A stretch of DNA of 64,000 nt from Platanthera guangdongensis (lineage: Eukaryota; Streptophyta; Magnoliopsida; Asparagales; Orchidaceae). Location: NCBI GenBank assembly GCA_039583875.1, contig CM077166.1, positions 81,466,564 to 81,530,563 on the forward strand, given 5' to 3'. Under the pieces are notes generated by a model that saw only the letters and a list, made by a program, of their open reading frames with translations, was not told the origin of the DNA and made no database searches. Of this stretch, positions 59,208 to 64,000 are shown in pieces (position 1 is the first letter of the stretch; each line of letters begins with the position of its first letter). A program made the translations under genes and the position numbers.

Positions 59208-59740
59208 CTATAACAAACTCCAAATCCCTCTAAGGTGGAAGACCAGGAAGACTATCTGGAAAACATCAGGAAACTCAGACACCACAGGAATCTCTTCCAC
59301 ACACGACAAACTATAAACGGTCTCCAAAACTGAAACCAAGTAGGCAAAACAATCAGAATCTAAACGCTTCTGAGCACATATCACAGAATTAATCGAGGAA
59401 ACCTGGCGCGAAAAACCATAAACACTCCTGGGATGACCGCTGTCCATCTTGAAGTTCAACCGCTTGACCTTGCATTGGATAACCGCATCACATTTGGACA
59501 ACCAGTCCATGCCCAAGATCTTGTGAAAGTCCTCAATGTATATCAACCTCAAATCAGCAATAGCTAGGAAATCACCTAGAAGAATCGGACAACCCAGGAT
59601 ACCCTGGTCTAACACCACCGAGTCACTAAAGGGAAAATTAACGTGAATCGAATTGCTAATAAGATCGAGAGTCAAATGATGATGCTCAATAAAGTTCCAA
59701 GCCACAAATGAGTGGGTAGCCCCAGAATCGAAAAGAACGC
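59208..59740 (-). pseudogene. pol: Protease of element E
   Basis: The aspartic protease motif LFDSGATHSFVA is near 59700-59735, followed by FHKILGMDWLSKCDAVIQC, the conserved second motif of chromovirus proteases. The tail (EEIPVVSEFPDVF) leads to RT, with a frame break after 59208. Confidence 0.85.
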
Positions 59741-60145
59741 GCGCCCTGCAGTTCTTTATCTTAAACTTCCATATAAAATCACATTCATAACTAACCAGGC
59801 AACATTGAAACTACAACTAAAAGAGAAAAAAACAAACTAGGTTAGGATCTAACCTAAGATCACCTGGGTGGATGTCTGTGCTTCCTCCCAAGACACCACA
59901 TTTAACTTGCCGTTCCCTTTTTCCAAATGCTTCGGTGGCGGCAAAGCCTGAAGTGGAACAAGTTGCAACATGGGCTGAGACTGCAGACATATTGACTTGA
60001 AATGTTCTTTCTGTCTTCACTGAAAGCAGACTCTTTCCTTACCCAAATAATGGGCAGCATCTTGCCCCTCCTATTTGCAAACAGCACAAATCAGCTCACA
60101 TTTGGGAGCGCTCTGAATCGCAAACACCTACAGCTGCTTCTGAGC

Positions 60146-60983
60146 TCACAATCTCTTATAACACTTCTCAAATGGACGGCCAGGTTGGCCACAAAAGCTG
60201 CACATCTCTTTGCTTCTTTTCCTTGAAGTAGAACCGAATTCTTGAGAACTCTTACACTCGTCAGACTTCCTCTTATCTTTCCTCATCTGCTGGCCTAGAT
60301 CCTTTACATTGTCGATTGCTTCAACCTTTAAGGCGTCTTTTACTACTTCATCATAAATTTCAGATCCATAAAAACTGGCTAGCTGCTGGATGGCATTCCT
60401 AAGACCACCTAGAAAGTGCTTAACTCTACTAGACTCCGAGGATACCAGATCTGGGGCAAACCGGCTCAATTTAATGAACTCTTCCTCGTACTCACTAACC
60501 GTGAGTTGCCTTTACTTCAAATACAAAAAATTATTCATCAAGCGGTCTTGCTCGATCGATGATTAGAACTTCCTCATCAATAACTCCTTAAAGGCTTCCC
60601 ATGAACATCCATCCTTAAGGTTCTCCATCTATCTTATCCACCAGATCTTTGCAAGGCCTTTCAGTCGGTACGTAGCGACCACCTGAGTATGAAAACATCT
60701 CCTCGATTGCAACAATCCAATCATCCAAGGATATGAAGTCAGCAATACATTCATAGGTAGGGTTTCCCAGTCACTAAAAATATGAGATAAAGTTCATCTC
60801 TGGTGGATACACAACTGGGGGCACTAGAAGAGCAAGAGGAATAGGAATAACCTGACCCACAATAGGGTCTTGCAATCTAATCGGCTTCCCAAAAACAACA
60901 TACAACAAAGCCTGGATCTGCGACTGCATCTCTAACATTTTCCTAGACAAAGACTCATTGCTTTGTCGTAATCCTTCGATCAA
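60146..60983 (-). pseudogene. gag: Gag remnant of element E
   Basis: The N-terminal part (SNESLSRKMLEMQSQIQALL, 60774-60983) and the C-terminal part (RFAPDLVSSESSRVKHFLGGL, then MCSFCGQPGRPFEKCYK, a damaged CCHC knuckle) are readable. The middle is frameshifted. 59741-60145 is degraded gag-protease linker. Confidence 0.8.
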
Positions 60984-61720
60984 TGCCTCACTCTACGCCC
61001 TAGACCACTCGCCCTCAGACTGGGGATTCAACCTTGTCGCATGACTCTTTTATGGCATTCTAATAGCACAACAAACAACTAATCAAAACCTAGCTTATCA
61101 CTAGAACAACACAACTTAGTTCAAACAATACATGTATAAATACTTGCTCAAGCTGCTAACTTGCTCTGGGATTTTATTAATGATGTCATGCCCAAACATA
61201 GGATGATATACCATCATCCCACTGACTCATGTGCATAGACTATGAATGCTTGAATTCTTATTCCTTTTTTACTTAAAATCATGTGTGTACATATGTAATC
61301 ATATAAATCTTTAGCTTGGCACATGTGCTAATGAAATGCTATGTCATGCATGTTGTGCTATGAAATCTAATAAAGGCCTTAGTGCATGTTATCAGCGGCG
61401 TACATATGAAATATTATGCATAACATACTACATAATATAGCATGCATCGAAAAGTAAAATCTAATGTGCATTCATATGATGATTATTATGCATCACATAC
61501 TACATAACAGTCACATGTTGCCTCCTATGAGGATCCATATATAAAAACATATTATGCATCCCATGCTACATAATATGCCCCGTATACTTCTTGTCATGCT
61601 TATGAGTTTAGTGTTCAAGCTTCAGCCAAGACATACTGATGACACATCGGTGTGTGTATGCAATGGAACAAGATAACTAAAATTAACCTGAGATGTTTGC
61701 TCGACCAATTGTCAAACAAC
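60984..61720 (-). other. Leader of element E
   Basis: No coding signal. 61370-61600 repeats CATATTATGCATNNCAT-like phrases loosely (TATTATGCAT near 61410, 61490 and 61550). Confidence 0.5.
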
Positions 61721-61737
61721 CCATCCCTCTGATACAA
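61721..61737 (-). promoter_or_regulatory. Primer binding site of element E
   Basis: Minus-strand TGTATCAGAGGGATGG, three bases after the LTR end, an initiator Met-tRNA type site with one G to T change. Confidence 0.75.
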
Positions 61738-61739
61738 AC

Positions 61740-62880
61740 TGTCATAACCCTCATTTTCTCTGAATTTATATGTATATCAGAGTAAGAGAAAATACGCTTC
61801 GTGATGCCATGCCGTGCAGGGGATAACTGCAGACCTTCAGGCACACTCCCACCAAAACATAATTTTTGAAAATACCAAATTTTGATGTGAGAAAAACATG
61901 TTTAAAGTTAAGTTTTAGTGGTCGTATCCCTCGGCTCAGTGGATCAACTAGTCAACCACTGAAAATATAAGTATACACTGTGGAAAGTACCTTGTTTATA
62001 TTATTTGACATCCTACATGAGGAAAAACATCCATACAGGACAACTTATTGTATGCATGACTCTAGATTTAGTATAAATATAAAAATAACATTTACGTTAA
62101 TCAAACAAAGTGATTTTAGTTTAAAAGATGTCATGTAAGAAATGATAAAAGTAATACTTTTATAGTTTAAAATATCTAACATGCAACCTAGCATAAACCC
62201 TTCCCAGAGAGTAAGTAATCCAATAAGGCCTACATAAAAAGGCTTAGCAACTAGCAAGAACTTAACATTAAACAAAAACAAATCCAGTGGTCGTCAACAA
62301 CCTGACACGAACACACTAAAAGAAATGTATGTCTGAACAAAATATAATAACAAACTACCTCACAATCAGTGAGGAAAAAAACAGTTGCAGCCAATGTAGG
62401 ACACAAGCAAGCACCAAACCTAGTCACTCAACTAACTACTTTTCCAAACCTGAGGCATTCAAAGAAAGAATACCTCAGCAAGAATAAAAATACAAGTGGT
62501 GACAAATTCATAAGATTAGCAATAAACCAAAGGAACAAAGGGTTACCAACCCAAACATGAGGAAGAGGCTGACAAAACCTCAACAATTAAGCCAAAATAC
62601 TGATCAAAAGAAAAACCTATAAATTCCAAAAGTACGGAATTTGCACCAAGTGCGATAAAGACCTAAACTTTAGGAATCATGTAAACAAATAACTGAAGTA
62701 TAAGGTATTAATTAACCCATAACTTGGTGAACAAAAAGACTGGCAACAAATTCAGCACCTGCGGTGGTGGGAACCTACCCAACACACCCATAAAAAAAAC
62801 TTCACAAGGGCCCAAGGAAAGGTGGTCTTATACCTTGACACACCCAAAATCGGGGAAAAACCGGCACCTGCGGTGGTGGG
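61740..62880 (-). repeat. 5' LTR of element E (partial)
   Basis: The U5 end GGGTTATGACA on the minus strand is at 61740. 62517-62875 matches 53633-53990. It is interrupted by F at 62881, so the U3 part lies beyond the window. Confidence 0.82.
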
Positions 62881-63650
62881 TGTAACAACCCCATCCGTTC
62901 ATATGGTATATTCTAGAAGGTCCGGCCGGGGCCCCACAGTATATAGCACAAAACAGGCGGTGAAGGTACAGGATGATATCAGAGTAGCGCATCGCACCTA
63001 TCACAAATCATTCTAGCGGAAGCCTAACTACAACTGGAACTCCTCATAAATGTCCAAACATAAAACTTCACATTTTATACCATATAGGAATGTCTTACAA
63101 GAAGTACAAAAGAGTTGGCCTTATGGCCTATACAGGGCTTTCACACAGTGGCCTAAAACAATTGGCGCGCAGGCCGGCCACACGAAAAGAAAACACACAA
63201 CAACATCGAGCCTTCGAGGGCTCGCAACAGTAGCAGCAACAGCAGCAGGAACATCAACCTCTATGCATCCCGCTCGGCTCTCCAGCACTTATACAGGGAC
63301 AATCCACCCAACGGTGGCAAACAAAAGCAACGGTCAGCGTTCAGCTGACCAAATTATAACAACCCTACCCCTTCTCTCGGGGCAGCGGTACTTCCCTGCA
63401 AGCATAGCAAATCACAAGGATGGCAATCTATATATATCATCAAATGTGCTTTCACGCACACAAGCCATAACAACTGTTCGCCACCCGGCCCAACGGTCCG
63501 TGCACTCAGGGCACATTCTTAGTGTTCTGGCAAAGCTTTTGCCCACCACCGTATTAGGGTCACAACCCAACGGTAAATCTCTTGAGCATTTACTCCGTGG
63601 CGTGCAGCCGGAGTTAGTCTTCCTACACCGGGATGGCCCGTAGCCCCCCA
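62881..63650. mobile_element. LTR-like insertion F
   Basis: Starts TGTAACAACCCCATCC exactly where E's LTR alignment stops. GGCGCGCAGGCC occurs near 63166 and again near 63660. The open frame at 63050-63643 has no recognisable domain, and I take it as chance. Family and orientation unknown. Confidence 0.45.
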
Positions 63651-64000
63651 TTATGTCATGGCGCGCAGGCCGAAGACTCTTGCTATGCGCTCCAACAGAC
63701 CGCACCTTTTGGTCTCACGTCGGACGGACATTGATAAGCCCGGAATCCGCGACCTGCCCGCGCAGCTTTCCAGACCGGGCGGCCTGCCTACTCAAGCCAC
63801 CAAGCCTCCCAAGCCGGGCGGTCTCCATGTCAGGCCGCTGCCAACGCCGACCCTGCTCAGCGACAAGGCCCAAGGACCCAGCCGTCAGCTCGCCAGGAGG
63901 AATCAGCCAGGCCGCGCGGCTTCCCTCCTTTCTTGTTTCTTTCTCTTTTGCTGCCCCTCACCTCTGCCCGGTTCTCCTGTACCCCGGGCAGCCGGTAATT
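63651..64000 (+). repeat. Partial LTR related to element J
   Basis: The last 75 bp or so (CTGCCCGGTTCTCCTGTACC, GGGCAGCCGGT) match the sense strand of J's LTR just upstream of its TATA box. The preceding 200 bp is GC-rich with repeated CCGGGCGG motifs instead of J's GCGGACTG. Probably U3 of a Tat-lineage LTR in plus orientation that continues past the window. Its left edge is uncertain. Confidence 0.55.

Larger units (their letters stand above)
53623..62880 (-). mobile_element. Tekay-like chromovirus E (minus strand), degraded
   Basis: Ty3/gypsy element with gag 60983-60146, protease about 59740-59208, RT 59067-58474, RNase H about 58480-58214, integrase about 57496-56707 and chromodomain 56713-56417. 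3' LTR 53623-56306 (left part lost), 5' LTR 61740-62880 (right part beyond insertion F). The shared stretch 53633-53990 / 62517-62875 fixes the two LTRs as copies. Combining both gives an LTR of at least 3.4 kb, as in the Tekay/Del lineage. Many frameshifts and stops. Confidence 0.87.

Noticed and set aside
63050..63643. 197-codon frame in F
   Set aside because: No domain, no promoter, low-complexity Thr/Ala/Ser content, and inside LTR-like sequence. Treated as chance.
1..64000. Host protein-coding, tRNA or rRNA genes
   Set aside because: None found. All recognisable protein motifs belong to retrotransposons, and tRNA-like strings are primer sites only.

Overview
The window is plant nuclear repeat DNA, almost certainly from a flowering plant. 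It contains no recognisable host gene, rRNA or tRNA. What can be read is LTR retrotransposons inside retrotransposons: Ty1/copia elements (including two SIRE-type copies), a Tat-lineage Ty3/gypsy element with dual RNase H, and chromodomain Ty3/gypsy elements, most with initiator-Met-tRNA primer sites. Species cannot be told from the sequence.

Layout. Positions 1-48429 are one four-level nest. The outermost layer is element B, a minus-strand copia whose 3' LTR is split into 44008-44893 and 1-198. Element A, a plus-strand copia of a related family (199-44007), sits inside that LTR. Element J, a minus-strand Tat-type gypsy (5643-40811), sits inside A's reverse transcriptase. Two minus-strand SIRE copia elements, H (7711-17454) and G (18525-30741), sit inside J. 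Target-site duplications are readable for A, J, G and H, and LTR divergence falls going inward, as the nesting requires. Right of B come a truncated copia LTR (C, 48430 to about 49300), an integrase-chromodomain 3' end of a chromovirus with its LTR (D, about 49300-51600), an unexplained GC-rich stretch (about 51600-52330), an LTR-like segment (K, about 52340-53622), a decayed minus-strand Tekay-like chromovirus with LTRs over 3 kb (E, about 53623-62880), an LTR-like insertion (F, 62881 to about 63650), and at the right edge the start of an LTR related to J.

Two things stand out. First, at least seven LTR families here (A, B, C, E, J, K, G/H), from unrelated copia and gypsy lineages, carry arrays of short 8-9 bp inverted-repeat (hairpin) motifs in U3, directly upstream of the TATA box wherever a TATA box is clear. 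The motifs fall into a few interchangeable classes. Second, J carries two genes on the strand opposite gag-pol. Each has its own TATA box, and one has two short introns whose removal restores the reading frame.

Most coding regions are broken. G is the youngest and most complete copy: its LTRs are both 1579 bp with about a dozen differences, and its pol is open over 1054 codons.
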